Below, piece by piece: positions 1-8,298 of a DNA stretch of 42,672 nucleotides. Both the position numbers and the translations under genes were made by a program. Within the stretch, counting starts at the first letter, position 1. Each line of letters opens with the position of its first letter. A model generated the notes under the pieces. That model was not told the DNA's origin. It saw only the letters and a list, made by a program, of their open reading frames with translations, and made no database searches. Source of the DNA: Streptomyces mutabilis. GTDB lineage: Bacteria > Actinomycetota > Actinomycetes > Streptomycetales > Streptomycetaceae. The stretch is taken from positions 1-42,672 of the forward strand of contig NZ_BMTT01000033.1 of NCBI RefSeq assembly GCF_014649815.1, in the 5' to 3' direction.

Positions 1-111
1 CCCGAGTCCAAGATCGTGGAGACCCTCATCGAGGAGGCCATGAAGATCGCCGAGCAGATGGAGGCCGACGGCGTGACCTCCGGCGAGCCCTCGGTGTCCG
101 TCGCGGGCTGA
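1..111 (+). CDS. ispG: 4-hydroxy-3-methylbut-2-enyl diphosphate synthase, C-terminal end only
   Basis: An open frame runs from the first base to a TGA at 109-111, encoding 36 residues of a protein that begins outside the window. The tail starts [20 protein letters not shown] and ends in a Gly/Ser/Val-rich stretch, which I recognise as the C-terminus of actinobacterial IspG (GcpE). This Fe-S enzyme makes HMBPP in the non-mevalonate isoprenoid pathway. The catalytic parts lie upstream, so the call rests on the tail and on the order ispG, GNAT, GNAT, proS known from Streptomyces. A different enzyme with a similar helical tail cannot be fully excluded. Confidence 0.72.
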   Translation, partial: PESKIVETLIEEAMKIAEQMEADGVTSGEPSVSVAG

Positions 112-211
112 TCCACCTCCGCTCCTGCCGCGTCGCCCCGGGGGGCGGCGCGGCATATTCGTGGCAGGTACAGTGCGGAGACCAGCAGATCTCAGGGTGA
201 GGCCCCCGCAC

Positions 212-1060
212 GTGTTGACGCAGACCACCTCCCGCGTGCTCGAACCGAGCGACCTGGACGCCGCGCTCGCCGTCCTCGACCGTGAGCCGGTCGCGAACGC
301 CTTCGTGACCGCCCGGGTGCAGATCGCCGGCCTCGACCCGTGGCGTCTCGGCGGCGAGATGTGGGGCTGGTACGAGCACGGCATGCTGACGTCCCTGTGC
401 TACGCGGGCGCCAACCTCGTCCCCATCTGCGCCACCCCGCGCGCCGTCCGCGCCTTCGCCGACCGCGCCCGGCGGGCCGGCCGCCGCTGTTCCTCCATCG
501 TCGGCCCCGCCGACACCACCGCCCAGCTGTGGCGGCTCCTCGAACCCGGCTGGGGCCCCGCTCGCGAGGTCCGCGCCCACCAGCCCCTCATGGTCGCCGA
601 CCACCTCCCCGCCGACATCGCCCCCGACCCGTACGTCCGCCGCGTCCGCAAGGACGAGATGGAGCGGATCATGCCGGCCTGCGTGGCGATGTTCACCGAG
701 GAGGTCGGCATCTCCCCGCTGGCCGGCGACGGCGGCCTCCTCTACCAGGCCCGGGTCGCCGAACTCGTCGGCTCCGGCCGCTCCTTCGCCCGCTTCGACA
801 CCGACGGCAAGGTCGTCTTCAAGGCCGAGATCGGCGCCGCCACCGACCACGCCTGCCAGATCCAGGGCGTGTGGGTGGCCCCCGAGTACCGGGGCAGGGG
901 CCTCGCGGCACCGGGCATGGCGGCGGTGCTGCGCTACGCCTTGGCGGACGTCGCCCCCGTGGTGAGCCTGTACGTCAACGACTTCAACACGGCGGCCCGA
1001 CGCACGTACCGAAGGGTGGGCTTCCAAGAGGTGGGCGCCTTCATGAGCGTGCTGTTCTGA
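212..1060 (+). CDS. GNAT-family N-acetyltransferase with N-terminal DUF4081-type domain
   Basis: This is a 282-residue protein. The N-terminal half (about 1-130) carries the conserved ANAFVTARVQ and LDPWRLGGEMWGWYE segments typical of DUF4081 proteins. The C-terminal half is a GNAT fold whose acetyl-CoA binding motif A is visible at about 218-232 (QGVWVAPEYRGRGLA), followed by a motif B region (VSLYVNDFNTAARRTYRRVG). The acetyl acceptor is unknown. The frame opens at GTG 161, but I chose GTG 212 because AGGGTGAGG (194-202) lies 9 bases upstream and the product then begins just before the conserved domain; TTG 215 is an alternative. It follows ispG by 100 bases, and a weak -10 (TACAGT, 169-174) suggests its own transcription. 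The family and the neighbourhood are conserved in Streptomyces, but no physiological role is evident from sequence. Confidence 0.85.
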   Translation: MLTQTTSRVLEPSDLDAALAVLDREPVANAFVTARVQIAGLDPWRLGGEMWGWYEHGMLTSLCYAGANLVPICATPRAVRAFADRARRAGRRCSSIVGPADTTAQLWRLLEPGWGPAREVRAHQPLMVADHLPADIAPDPYVRRVRKDEMERIMPACVAMFTEEVGISPLAGDGGLLYQARVAELVGSGRSFARFDTDGKVVFKAEIGAATDHACQIQGVWVAPEYRGRGLAAPGMAAVLRYALADVAPVVSLYVNDFNTAARRTYRRVGFQEVGAFMSVLF

Positions 1061-1125
1061 AGCCGTCGCCCCCGAGGCGCGGGGGACCGGGCACACCACC
1101 GAAAGGCCCCTGTAGGCTCCCCGCC

Positions 1126-1671
1126 ATGGACGTCGTGATCGGCCCGCTGGACCTCTCCGCCCACGTCGACGAGGCCCTGGCCGTCCAGGCCGCCGCCTTC
1201 GGACTCGGCCCCGACGAGGTCGCCGTCCGGCGCCAGATCGTCCTGCGTCACATGACCTACCCCGGGGCCCGAGCTCTCGGCGCCACCGCCGACGGCGACC
1301 TCGTCGGCTTCGTCTACGGCATGCCCAACGACCGCTCCCACTGGTGGTCCACCGTCGTCGAGCCCTACCTCCGCGCCCAGGGCAACGACGCCTGGCTCGA
1401 CGACGCCTTCGTCATCACCGAACTCCACGTCCATCCGGCCCACCAGAAGCACGGCCTGGGCCGCTCCCTGATCACCACGATCACCGACGCCGCCGCCCAG
1501 CCCCGCTCGATCCTCTCCGCGATCGACACCGAGAGCCCGGCCCGCGGCCTCTACCGCTCCCTCGGCTACCAGGACCTCGCCCGCCGGGTCCTCTTCCCCA
1601 GCGCCCCCAAGCCGTACGCGGTGATGGGGGCCCCGCTCCCGCTGCGCAGGCGGTCACCGGCCGGTCGATAA
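1126..1671 (+). CDS. GNAT-family N-acetyltransferase
   Basis: This 181-residue protein is a single compact GNAT domain. The acetyl-CoA motif is HVHPAHQKHGLGRSL at about 101-115, with the Q-x-x-G-x-G/A signature as QKHGLG. The later SPARGLYRSLGYQ segment matches the usual motif B helix and beta-bulge end of the fold. The substrate is unknown. The ATG at 1126 is the first start in the gap after the preceding GNAT gene (65 bases) and gives a normal domain length. No strong ribosome-binding sequence is visible; the region before it (AAAGGCCCC) is only a weak candidate. The two neighbouring GNAT genes are not close paralogues, because this one lacks the DUF4081 half. Confidence 0.82.
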   Translation: MDVVIGPLDLSAHVDEALAVQAAAFGLGPDEVAVRRQIVLRHMTYPGARALGATADGDLVGFVYGMPNDRSHWWSTVVEPYLRAQGNDAWLDDAFVITELHVHPAHQKHGLGRSLITTITDAAAQPRSILSAIDTESPARGLYRSLGYQDLARRVLFPSAPKPYAVMGAPLPLRRRSPAGR

Positions 1672-1676
1672 CCGAT

Positions 1677-1706
1677 TTCCACCGCACCGGACCACCCGGC
1701 TAACCT
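1677..1706 (+). promoter_or_regulatory. candidate promoter of proS
   Basis: A good -10 hexamer, TAACCT (1701-1706), lies 18 bases after a poor -35 (TTCCAC, 1677-1682). It sits 39 bases before the proS start codon, with GCAGGAGAC as the ribosome-binding region. The -10 fits the TAnnnT pattern of the main vegetative sigma factor, but the -35 is weak, so this is tentative. Confidence 0.3.
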
Positions 1707-1744
1707 CCTAGCACCACCCTTACGCAGCAGGAGACACGAGAACC

Positions 1745-3448
1745 ATGGCCAACGCACAGGTCCAGCGCATGTCGAAGTTGATGGCGAAGACGCTGCGCGA
1801 CGACCCGGCGGACGCCGAGGTCCTCAGCCACAAACTGCTGGTCCGCGCCGGGTACGTGCGCCGCACCGCCGCCGGTCTGTGGAGCTGGCTGCCGCTCGGC
1901 AAGAAGGTCCTCGGCAACGTCGAGCGCATCGTCCGCGAGGAGATGGACGCCATCGGCGCCCAGGAGGTCCAGCTCCCCGCCCTGCTGCCGCGCGAGCCGT
2001 ACGAGGCCACCGGCCGCTGGGAGGAGTACGGTCCCGAACTCTTCCGGCTCCAGGACCGCAGGGGCGGCGACTACCTCCTCGGCCCCACCCACGAGGAGAT
2101 CTTCACCCTCCTGGTGAAGGACCAGGTGTCCTCCTACAAGGACCTGCCCGTCATCCTCTACCAGATCCAGAACAAGTACCGCGACGAGGCCCGCCCCCGG
2201 GCCGGCATCCTGCGCGGCCGCGAGTTCCTGATGAAGGACTCCTACTCCTTCGACGTCGCCGACGAGGGCCTCGCCGAGTCCTACGCCCTGCACCGCGCCG
2301 CCTACCAGCGCATCTTCGAGCGCCTGGGCCTCGACTACCGCATCTGCGCCGCGACCGCCGGCGCGATGGGCGGCTCCAAGTCCGAGGAGTTCCTGGCCCC
2401 CGCCGAGGCCGGCGAGGACACCTTCGCGGACTGCCCGAACTGCGACTTCGCCGCCAACACCGAGGCGATCACCTACGCGCTGACGCCGGTGGACGCGACC
2501 GACGCACCCGCCGCCGAGGACATCCCGACCCCCGACACCCCGACCATCGAGACCCTGGCCGCCTCCCTCGGCGTCCCGGCCTCCGCCACCCTGAAGAACC
2601 TCCTGGTCAAGGTGGACGGCGAAATCGTCGCCGTGGGCGTCCCCGGCGACCGCGAGGTCGACATGGACAAGGTCGAGGCCCACTTCGCCCCGGCCGCCGT
2701 CGAACTGGTCACCGCCGAGGACTTCGCCGGCCGCCCCGACCTGGTCCGCGGCTACGTCGGCCCCCAGGGCCTCGGCGAGAAGGTCAAGTACATCGCCGAC
2801 CCCCGCGTGGCGCCGGGCACCGCCTGGATCACGGGTGCCAACAAGGAGCACACGCACGCCAAGAACGTCGTCGCCGGCCGCGACTTCGAGGTCGACGCGT
2901 ACGTCGACGTCGTGGTCGTCCGCGAGGGCGACCCCTGCCCGAAGTGCGGCACCGGCCTCAAGCTGGACCGCGCCATCGAGATCGGCCACATCTTCCAGTT
3001 GGGCCGCAAGTACACCGACGCCCTCAAGCTCGACGTCCTCGGCCAGAACGGCAAGCCTGCCCGCGTCACCATGGGCTCCTACGGCATCGGCGTCTCCCGC
3101 GCGGTGGCCGCCCTCGCCGAGCAGCACGCCGACGAGAAGGGCCTCGTCTGGTCCAAGGAGGTCGCCCCGGCCGACGTCCACGTCGTCGCCGCCGGCAAGG
3201 CCCTGCAGACCGAGCTGGCCCTGGAGGTCTCCGAGAAGCTGTCCGCCGCCGGCGTCCGCGTCCTGGTGGACGACCGCGCGGGCGTCTCCCCGGGCGTCAA
3301 GTTCACCGATGCCGAGCTGATCGGCGTCCCGCAGATCCTGGTCGCCGGCCGTCGTTCCGCCGAGGGCGTGGTCGAGCTGAAGGACCGCCGCACCGGCGAG
3401 CGCGAGGAAGTAACGGTCGAAGAGGCCATCACCCGCCTCACCAACTGA
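1745..3448 (+). CDS. proS: prolyl-tRNA synthetase, bacterial type with editing insertion
   Basis: ProS charges tRNA-Pro with proline in the cytoplasm. The 567-residue product has the length and order of the bacterial (ProS type 1) class II enzyme. Class II motif 1 lies near the N-terminus ([13 protein letters not shown]), motif 2 begins about residue 145 ([17 protein letters not shown]), and motif 3 is at about 444 ([14 protein letters not shown]). The anticodon-binding domain follows, from about 470. Between motifs 2 and 3 sits the INS/YbaK-like editing domain (about 240-395) that hydrolyses Ala-tRNA-Pro. Two CxxC pairs (CPNC about 230, CPKC about 399) flank the editing domain and may bind a metal; that part is inference. 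The ATG at 1745 follows GCAGGAGAC. The gene is transcribed convergently with the pseudokinase gene across a repeat-rich gap. Confidence 0.97.
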   Translation: MANAQVQRMSKLMAKTLRDDPADAEVLSHKLLVRAGYVRRTAAGLWSWLPLGKKVLGNVERIVREEMDAIGAQEVQLPALLPREPYEATGRWEEYGPELFRLQDRRGGDYLLGPTHEEIFTLLVKDQVSSYKDLPVILYQIQNKYRDEARPRAGILRGREFLMKDSYSFDVADEGLAESYALHRAAYQRIFERLGLDYRICAATAGAMGGSKSEEFLAPAEAGEDTFADCPNCDFAANTEAITYALTPVDATDAPAAEDIPTPDTPTIETLAASLGVPASATLKNLLVKVDGEIVAVGVPGDREVDMDKVEAHFAPAAVELVTAEDFAGRPDLVRGYVGPQGLGEKVKYIADPRVAPGTAWITGANKEHTHAKNVVAGRDFEVDAYVDVVVVREGDPCPKCGTGLKLDRAIEIGHIFQLGRKYTDALKLDVLGQNGKPARVTMGSYGIGVSRAVAALAEQHADEKGLVWSKEVAPADVHVVAAGKALQTELALEVSEKLSAAGVRVLVDDRAGVSPGVKFTDAELIGVPQILVAGRRSAEGVVELKDRRTGEREEVTVEEAITRLTN

Positions 3449-3587
3449 CCTGCCCGCCCCGGGGGTGGGCGACGCTCACCCCCACTGGCGCGTCGCACCC
3501 GAGGCGCGAGGCCCGGCGCCTCCCTGCGCACCCGGCGTGGGTGTGGGCGCGGGAGCGGGTGTCGCGGCCCGGCATTGCGGGGTACCT

Positions 3588-3623
3588 CCCCCACGCTCGG
3601 CTTCGCCCCCACGCTCGGCTTCG
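3588..3623. repeat. two tandem copies of an 18-base GC-rich unit within a palindrome
   Basis: CCCCCACGCTCGGCTTCG occurs at 3588-3605 and again, identically, at 3606-3623. The block is followed by CTCGCGCGGGAGG, so the CCTCCC preceding the first unit can pair with GGGAGG at 3631-3636, closing an extended hairpin. The unit resembles a dispersed Streptomyces intergenic palindrome; here its first part is duplicated. Confidence 0.75.
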
Positions 3624-3723
3624 CTCGCGCGGGAGGGGCCCCCACCGCCCACCCGTGCCGCCCCTGAGGGGGCACCTCCCAGGCCGTTCAGGCACTGGGG
3701 GAGGCACGACTGCCCGCAGCTGC

Positions 3724-3743
3724 GCGGGTGCGGCGGCACCCGC
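3724..3743. terminator. short perfect hairpin, possible bidirectional terminator
   Basis: GCGGGTGC (3724-3731) and GCACCCGC (3736-3743) form a perfect 8-base stem with a GGCG loop. It lies in the gap between convergent genes and has no T-run, which is common for high-GC terminators. Its role is inferred from position. Confidence 0.4.
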
Positions 3744-4041
3744 CGCTGGGGCGGCAGGCGTCGGCCCGCACCCGCCGGGGCGGCGCGGGGGCCGGTCGGT
3801 CGCGCACCCGCGTGGACGAGACAGCCGCGTACGGCGGGATTGGGACGTGACGGGGGTGTCCGCCCGCAGCGGTTGGCGCGTCCGCGCCGTTCGCCCCCGT
3901 AACCGACCGATTCCGCGCCGTTTCCGAGGACGGACACCCCTCGGCGCGGCCCCGACCCACCACCGAACCGACGCTACCCGCACTCCCACCGGACCCGCAC
4001 AGGCCGCCGCAGGCACCCCGCTCAACCGCCGGAGGCACCCC

Positions 4042-4944
4042 TCACAGCCAGCCCGCGAACTCCAACAACAACTCCGCGTCCTGCTCCCGCCCCACCCGCC
4101 GGGCCCGCACCCCCGACTCCACGGCCCGGAACAGCGTCCACCCCCGCAGCCGCTCCTGATCCACCTCCAGTGACTCCGCGAGCCGCTTGATCCGGCGCCG
4201 GGTCGTCGAGGCCCCCGAGGGCTGCGCGACGAGGTCCTCCACCCGGTCCCGCACCAGCCGCGCCAGATCGAAGGCGCTCTCGCCGACCACCGGGTCGGGC
4301 CCCACGGCCAGCCACGGCATCCGGTCCCCGGCGAGAACCTTGCTCTGCCGGAACGTGCCGTGCAGAAGCCGCTCCTCAGGAACCCCGGCCAGCAACTCCC
4401 CGCGCACCGCGACCGCCGCGTCGACCAGCGGCGCCACCTCCGGGTCGGTCACCGCGCCCGCCCGCATCGTCTCCGCCTGCCGCCCGGTCCGCTCCGCCAC
4501 GGTCTCGAAGGGATGACCGGTGGGCGGCTCCACCCACAGCCGGCGCAGCGTCCCCGCGGCCTCCAGCAGCGCCTTCGACTCGGGCAACGACCGCACCGAT
4601 ACGTCCGGATGCAGCCGCTCCAGCAGCAGCACGCCCTCCGTACCGTCCGGCTCGTCGAGCAACTGCACGGCGCCCAGCCCGTTCCAGTGGGCGAGCGCGG
4701 CCCGCTCGCTCTCCGGCCGCGCCCGGCGCGGGGCCAGCTTCAGCACGGCCGGCGTCCCGTCCGACCTGCGCACCAGGACGACCAGGCTGCTGCGCCCGCC
4801 GGGCACCTGCACCCGCTCCACGGTCAGCTCGCGCAGCTCCACGGCCCGCTCGGCCGCCGCGGGCAGCTTCTCCAACCAGTCGTCACCGTCCGGTGCCGTC
4901 TCACCGAGCGCCCTGACCAGACGCCGCGGCGGTTCGAAAGCCAT
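4042..4944 (-). CDS. APH(6)/hydroxyurea-kinase-like protein with a degenerate active site (probable pseudokinase)
   Basis: The 300-residue product has the fold signatures of the aminoglycoside/hydroxyurea phosphotransferase family (APH_6_hur): an N-lobe with a candidate ATP-binding lysine in AVLKLAPRRARPESERAAL and a C-lobe ending in the SAFDLARLVRDRVED segment. The family's catalytic loop is normally HGDLHxxN followed by a metal-binding Asp in a WLAIDP-like strand. Here the loop reads HGTFRQSK (195-202) and the strand reads WLAVGPDP, so the catalytic Asp is Thr197, the loop Asn is Lys202 and the metal Asp is Gly215. I verified these codons on the minus strand. Phosphotransfer is therefore unlikely; ligand binding is possible. 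It lies 39 bases downstream of the ferritin-like gene and probably shares its transcript. Any 'resistance' label would be misleading. Confidence 0.8.
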   Translation of the reverse strand: MAFEPPRRLVRALGETAPDGDDWLEKLPAAAERAVELRELTVERVQVPGGRSSLVVLVRRSDGTPAVLKLAPRRARPESERAALAHWNGLGAVQLLDEPDGTEGVLLLERLHPDVSVRSLPESKALLEAAGTLRRLWVEPPTGHPFETVAERTGRQAETMRAGAVTDPEVAPLVDAAVAVRGELLAGVPEERLLHGTFRQSKVLAGDRMPWLAVGPDPVVGESAFDLARLVRDRVEDLVAQPSGASTTRRRIKRLAESLEVDQERLRGWTLFRAVESGVRARRVGREQDAELLLEFAGWL

Positions 4945-4983
4945 GCGCGAGCCGTTCCCTTCCCGTACGGGCAGCCGTACGTG

Positions 4984-5475
4984 TTACGCAGTCGGTGTCG
5001 CCGAGGCCGAGGTTCCCGAGGCCGGCCCCTGCCCGGCCGACGAACCGGCCCGCTCGGCGAGCCCAGGGAAGGCTACGCTCCCGCCCCGCCAGCGCACCGC
5101 CCGGACCGCCGCCTCGCGCAGCGCCCCGGCCGCAGCCGCGCGCCGGTCGCCGTCGGCGGCCCGCACCAGGTCGGAGTAGACACCGGCCACCCGGTCCTCC
5201 AGCTCCGCCGCCAGCCGCACCGCCGACGCGGAGTCCGGCACCTCGAAGGGCAGCGCGTATCCGGCCGCCGCCGCGACCGGCTTCGCGCCGAGATCGGACA
5301 CGTCGCGCGCCAAGGCGTCCCGTCGCGCCCGGTGGGCGTCGTACGCCGTCCGAGCCTCGCCGCGCCGTTCCTCGCCGACGCGCCCGCCGACGACCCCGTA
5401 GCCGTACACGGCCGCGTGCTCCGCCGCCAGCGCCGCCTGGAGGGCGTCCAGTTCCCGGTCCTCAGCCTCGCTCAC
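4984..5475 (-). CDS. small ferritin-like (DUF4439-type) protein
   Basis: This 163-residue, mostly helical protein begins LDALQAALAAEHAAVYGYGV, with the Glu-His-x-x-x-Tyr-x-Tyr pattern of the first helix of DUF4439 ferritin-like proteins. A second helix follows with AHRARRD, and a later one with ELEDRVAGVYSDLVR. The tail (from about 140) is low-complexity Gly/Ser/Ala. Ferritin-like folds can hold a di-iron centre, but the metal ligands are not complete enough here to claim activity. The GTG start (5475-5473) overlaps the stop codon of the upstream lipoprotein gene as GTGA, indicating translational coupling. The partnership with a lipoprotein suggests the two work together at or near the membrane, although this protein has no export signal of its own. 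Confidence 0.75.
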   Translation of the reverse strand: MSEAEDRELDALQAALAAEHAAVYGYGVVGGRVGEERRGEARTAYDAHRARRDALARDVSDLGAKPVAAAAGYALPFEVPDSASAVRLAAELEDRVAGVYSDLVRAADGDRRAAAAGALREAAVRAVRWRGGSVAFPGLAERAGSSAGQGPASGTSASATPTA

Positions 5476-6005
5476 CCGTCACCCTCCGTCAGCAGATACA
5501 CGTGCGCCGCCCCGGCCGCCGCCACCGAGGCGAGCAGCCGCGCCAGCTCGCCCGGCACCTCCGCCAGCGCCCCGGTCCGCCGGTCGGTCAGCTCTCGTTC
5601 GGCGGCGGCGAGCAGGGCCAGGGCGTCCCTCTCGCTCGCGGGCACGGCACCGGAGCCGTCCTCCGGCCCCGCGGCCCGCGCGGACACCGAGGGCGACGCG
5701 TCCGGGGAGGACGCCCGCACGGCACCGAACGCCTCCGCGTGCCGCACGACCTCCTCCCGCAGCGGCCGCAGCCGCTCCGCCAGCCCCGGATGTGCGGCGA
5801 TCACCGCCGTGTACCGCCCGGCCAGCGACTCGCTGTCCCGCGCCGCACGCGCGCGTGCCCGCTTCGCCGCGGACGGACCGCCGCCCTGGTCACCGGATTC
5901 GGAGCCGCCGGAACAGCCGACGAGCAGCGCGGCCCCGGCGGCCGACGCGAGCAGGCTCCTTCTGCGCGGCCCCGAGGGCAGGCGCGGCGATGCGGGAAGC
6001 GACAC
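5472..6005 (-). CDS. lipoprotein with Tat-like signal peptide, function unknown
   Basis: The 177-residue product starts at GTG 6005, chosen because a GAGGA ribosome-binding sequence lies just upstream and the start places a signal peptide at the N-terminus. That signal has GPRRRSLLASAAGAALLVGC: an Arg-Arg-x-Leu-Leu twin-arginine-like motif, a hydrophobic core and a lipobox (LVGC) followed by a Gly/Ser linker. The mature part is Ala/Glu/Arg-rich and probably helical (HPGLAERLRPLREEVVRHAE, then ERDALALLAAAERELTDRR), so it could itself be a distant ferritin-like bundle. The longer upstream reading frame is an artefact. The gene is divergent from rimP and overlaps the ferritin-like gene by four bases. 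Confidence 0.78.
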   Translation of the reverse strand: MSLPASPRLPSGPRRRSLLASAAGAALLVGCSGGSESGDQGGGPSAAKRARARAARDSESLAGRYTAVIAAHPGLAERLRPLREEVVRHAEAFGAVRASSPDASPSVSARAAGPEDGSGAVPASERDALALLAAAERELTDRRTGALAEVPGELARLLASVAAAGAAHVYLLTEGDG

Positions 6006-6257
6006 GGCAGACGTCCTCGACGGGCTCGTACGGATACGGAGGCGACAGCGGAGCAAAACGGCGGCGGAGCGGCGGGCGGCGCGAACGGGAACCCGCGGTG
6101 CGGCCTGCCCGTGATCACGGTACCCGGGCCCCGGCCGGGCACCACCCATCGGCACCGCCGAGCCGGGGTGGACGGCAACACCCTCCGGGACCGGATACCC
6201 TTTGACCAGACACGAGCACCGTCCCACAACAGCACACGCGGCCGAGGAGTCACCCGG

Positions 6258-6809
6258 ATGAGCACCACCCAGAGCGACAGGCTGCGAGAGCTGCTCGAGC
6301 CGCTCGTCGCCTCCCAGGGACTGGACCTCGAGGAGATCGCGGTGGACTCGGTCGGCCGCAAGCGCGTGCTGCGTGTGGTCGTCGACTCCGACACCGGTGC
6401 CGACCTGGACCGGATCGCCGATGTGAGCCGCGCGCTCTCGGCGAAGCTCGACGAGACCGACGCGATGGGCAGCGGGGAGTACACCCTGGAGGTCGGCACC
6501 CCGGGCGCCGAGCGCTCCCTCACCGAGCACCGCCACTTCGTGCGCGCCACGCACCGCATGGTGCGGTTCCAGCTCCACGAGGGCGGCGAGCTCGTCGCCC
6601 GCATCCTGGGCGTCGACGACGAGGGACTCGACGTCGAGGTCCCCGGAGTCAAGGGGCGCAAGGCCACCACCCGCCGAATCGCCTTCGGCGACATCGACAA
6701 GGCACGCGTCCAGGTCGAGTTCAACCGCAAGGACGACGGCGGCGACACGGCCTCCGGGAACAACAGCAAGAACAACAGCATGAACACAACGGAAGAGGAG
6801 GAGGCGTAG
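6258..6809 (+). CDS. rimP: ribosome maturation factor RimP
   Basis: RimP assists 30S subunit assembly. The 183-residue product has the N-terminal RimP domain ([20 protein letters not shown] then [20 protein letters not shown], about 15-55), the conserved [20 protein letters not shown] stretch (about 75-95), and the C-terminal SH3-like domain that ends near residue 155. An Asn/Ser/Glu tail (GNNSKNNS, then EEEEA) is typical of Streptomyces versions. ATG 6258 is preceded by GAGGAG (6244-6249). The gene ends two bases before nusA, so it heads the rimP-nusA-ylxR-infB cluster. The 252 bases upstream separate it from the divergent lipoprotein gene and must contain promoters for both; TTTGACC (about 6200) is a possible -35 without a convincing -10. 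Confidence 0.95.
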   Translation: MSTTQSDRLRELLEPLVASQGLDLEEIAVDSVGRKRVLRVVVDSDTGADLDRIADVSRALSAKLDETDAMGSGEYTLEVGTPGAERSLTEHRHFVRATHRMVRFQLHEGGELVARILGVDDEGLDVEVPGVKGRKATTRRIAFGDIDKARVQVEFNRKDDGGDTASGNNSKNNSMNTTEEEEA

Positions 6810-6811
6810 CC

Positions 6812-7822
6812 GTGGACATCGACATGAGCGCCCTGCGGGGTTTGGTCCGGGAGAAGGAGATCTCCTTCGACCTGCTGGTCGAGGCGATCGAGTCGGCCCT
6901 CCTCATCGCCTACCACCGCACCGAGGGAAGCCGTCGGCACGCGCGCGTGGAACTCAACCGGGACACCGGACATGTGACCGTGTGGGCGAAGGAGGACCCC
7001 GACGACCTCGAGGAGGGCCAGGCGCCCCGCGAGTTCGACGACACCCCGTCCGACTTCGGCCGCATCGCCGCCACCACCGCCAAGCAGGTCATCCTGCAGC
7101 GGCTGCGCGACGCCGAGGACGACGCGACGCTCGGTGAGTACGCCGGCCGCGAGGGCGACATCGTCACCGGCGTCGTCCAGCAGGGCCGCGACCCGAAGAA
7201 CGTGCTGGTCGACATCGGCAAGCTGGAGGCCATCCTGCCGGTGCAGGAGCAGGTGCCCGGCGAGACCTACCCGCACGGCACGCGGCTGCGTTCGTACGTC
7301 GTCCGCGTCGCCAAGGGCGTGCGCGGCCCGTCCGTCACGCTGTCCCGCACGCACCCCAACCTGGTGAAGAAGCTCTTCGCCCTGGAAGTGCCCGAGATCG
7401 CCGACGGTTCGGTGGAGATCTCCGCGATCGCCCGCGAGGCCGGTCACCGCACCAAGATCGCCGTGCGCTCCACCCGCTCGGGGCTGAACGCCAAGGGCGC
7501 CTGCATCGGCCCGATGGGCGGCCGGGTGCGCAACGTCATGGGGGAGCTGAACGGCGAGAAGATCGACATTGTCGACTGGTCGGACGACCCGGCCGAGATG
7601 GTGGCGAACGCGCTCTCTCCGGCCCGCGTCTCCAAGGTGGAGGTCGTGGACCTGGCGGCCCGCTCGGCCCGCGTGATCGTGCCGGACTACCAGCTGTCGC
7701 TGGCCATCGGCAAGGAGGGCCAGAACGCCCGCCTCGCGGCCCGGCTGACCGGCTGGCGGATCGACATCCGCCCGGACACCGAGCAGCCCTCGGACCAGTC
7801 GTCCGGCGGGCACGGGGAATAG
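6812..7822 (+). CDS. nusA: transcription termination/antitermination factor NusA
   Basis: NusA binds RNA polymerase and nascent RNA, modulating pausing, termination and rRNA antitermination. The 336-residue product has the N-terminal polymerase-binding domain (about 1-105), an S1 domain (about 115-185; [20 protein letters not shown]), and two KH domains. The first KH includes [15 protein letters not shown] (about 230-245) and the second [17 protein letters not shown] (about 298-314). As in other actinobacteria there are no C-terminal acidic repeats, so the protein is shorter than E. coli NusA. GTG 6812 follows GGAGG at a good distance; ATG 6824 is an alternative. The start lies two bases after the rimP stop, so the two are cotranscribed and probably coupled. 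Confidence 0.96.
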   Translation: MDIDMSALRGLVREKEISFDLLVEAIESALLIAYHRTEGSRRHARVELNRDTGHVTVWAKEDPDDLEEGQAPREFDDTPSDFGRIAATTAKQVILQRLRDAEDDATLGEYAGREGDIVTGVVQQGRDPKNVLVDIGKLEAILPVQEQVPGETYPHGTRLRSYVVRVAKGVRGPSVTLSRTHPNLVKKLFALEVPEIADGSVEISAIAREAGHRTKIAVRSTRSGLNAKGACIGPMGGRVRNVMGELNGEKIDIVDWSDDPAEMVANALSPARVSKVEVVDLAARSARVIVPDYQLSLAIGKEGQNARLAARLTGWRIDIRPDTEQPSDQSSGGHGE

Positions 7823-7924
7823 ATCCAAGCCGCACGACGCTGAGATCACGACAGTCTTGTGTGCGGCGTGTGTTCGATTCTTGCCCCAATGGGGTGAGGT
7901 CGGTCCGGGGAGGTAGACTTAGGA

Positions 7925-8206
7925 GTGTCTGGCCGGACACGTACCCGAGCACGCCCTGAGCGCACCTGCGTGGGGTGCCGGGAGCGATCGGTCAAGAGCG
8001 AGCTGCTGCGCACCGTGGCGGTCGAGGGTGAATGTGCCCCCGATCCGCGCGGTACGCTGCCCGGCCGGGGTGCGTACGTGCACCCCGTGCCGGTCTGTGT
8101 CGACCAGGCAGTGCGCCGCAAGGCGTTCCCGCGGGCGCTCCGCGTCCCGGGTCCGCTCGACGTAAAGGCGTTGCGCCGCTACGTCGAGCAGGCACAAGGT
8201 TGCTGA
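7925..8206 (+). CDS. ylxR: YlxR family RNA-binding protein
   Basis: This 93-residue basic protein has the YlxR signature RTCVGCRERSVKSELLR at about 14-30 and the GRGAYVHPVPVCVDQAVRR segment in the middle. Family members have an RNA-binding-like surface and sit between nusA and infB in many Gram-positive genomes; a role in transcription or rRNA processing is proposed but not settled. GTG 7925 is 11 bases after GGGGAGG (7907-7913), a rather long spacing, and a possible -10 (TAGACT, 7914-7919) lies right before it. The gap to nusA is 102 bases. Confidence 0.88.
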   Translation: MSGRTRTRARPERTCVGCRERSVKSELLRTVAVEGECAPDPRGTLPGRGAYVHPVPVCVDQAVRRKAFPRALRVPGPLDVKALRRYVEQAQGC

Positions 8207-8241
8207 CAGCAGCATGTAGGCAACGTGCTAAGGAAGACGTG

Positions 8242-8261
8242 CCGCACGGAACCCCGTGCGG
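8242..8261 (+). promoter_or_regulatory. hairpin in the ylxR–infB gap
   Basis: CCGCACGG (8242-8249) and CCGTGCGG (8254-8261) form a perfect 8-base stem with an AACC loop, 119 bases before the infB start. It could be a weak terminator, a processing site or an attenuator in the infB leader. No T-run follows. The function is inferred from position only. Confidence 0.45.
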
Positions 8262-8298
8262 ACTGGTACCTCGCGAGTCGAAAGCAGGTCGAGATTGC

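Larger units (their letters stand above)
3449..4041. other. 593-base non-coding gap between convergent genes
   Basis: No credible gene is visible; the overlapping open frames here are artefacts of very high GC. The gap separates proS (plus) from the kinase-like gene (minus), so both transcripts end into it. It holds three kinds of fold-back sequence: a tandem direct repeat (3588-3623), an arm pair CCTCCC/GGGAGG around 3676-3704, and a perfect short hairpin (3724-3743). Such blocks resemble dispersed intergenic palindromes I associate with Streptomyces genomes, and they could act as bidirectional terminators. Confidence 0.6.

Noticed and set aside
1700-3181. A 493-residue minus-strand open frame opposite proS
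   Set aside because: This is an antisense shadow; the plus frame is a complete ProS with all class II motifs.
3465-4025. Several overlapping open frames of 110-200 residues in the proS–pseudokinase gap
   Set aside because: They overlap each other in every frame, have no ribosome-binding sites or family features, and follow the palindromic repeats.
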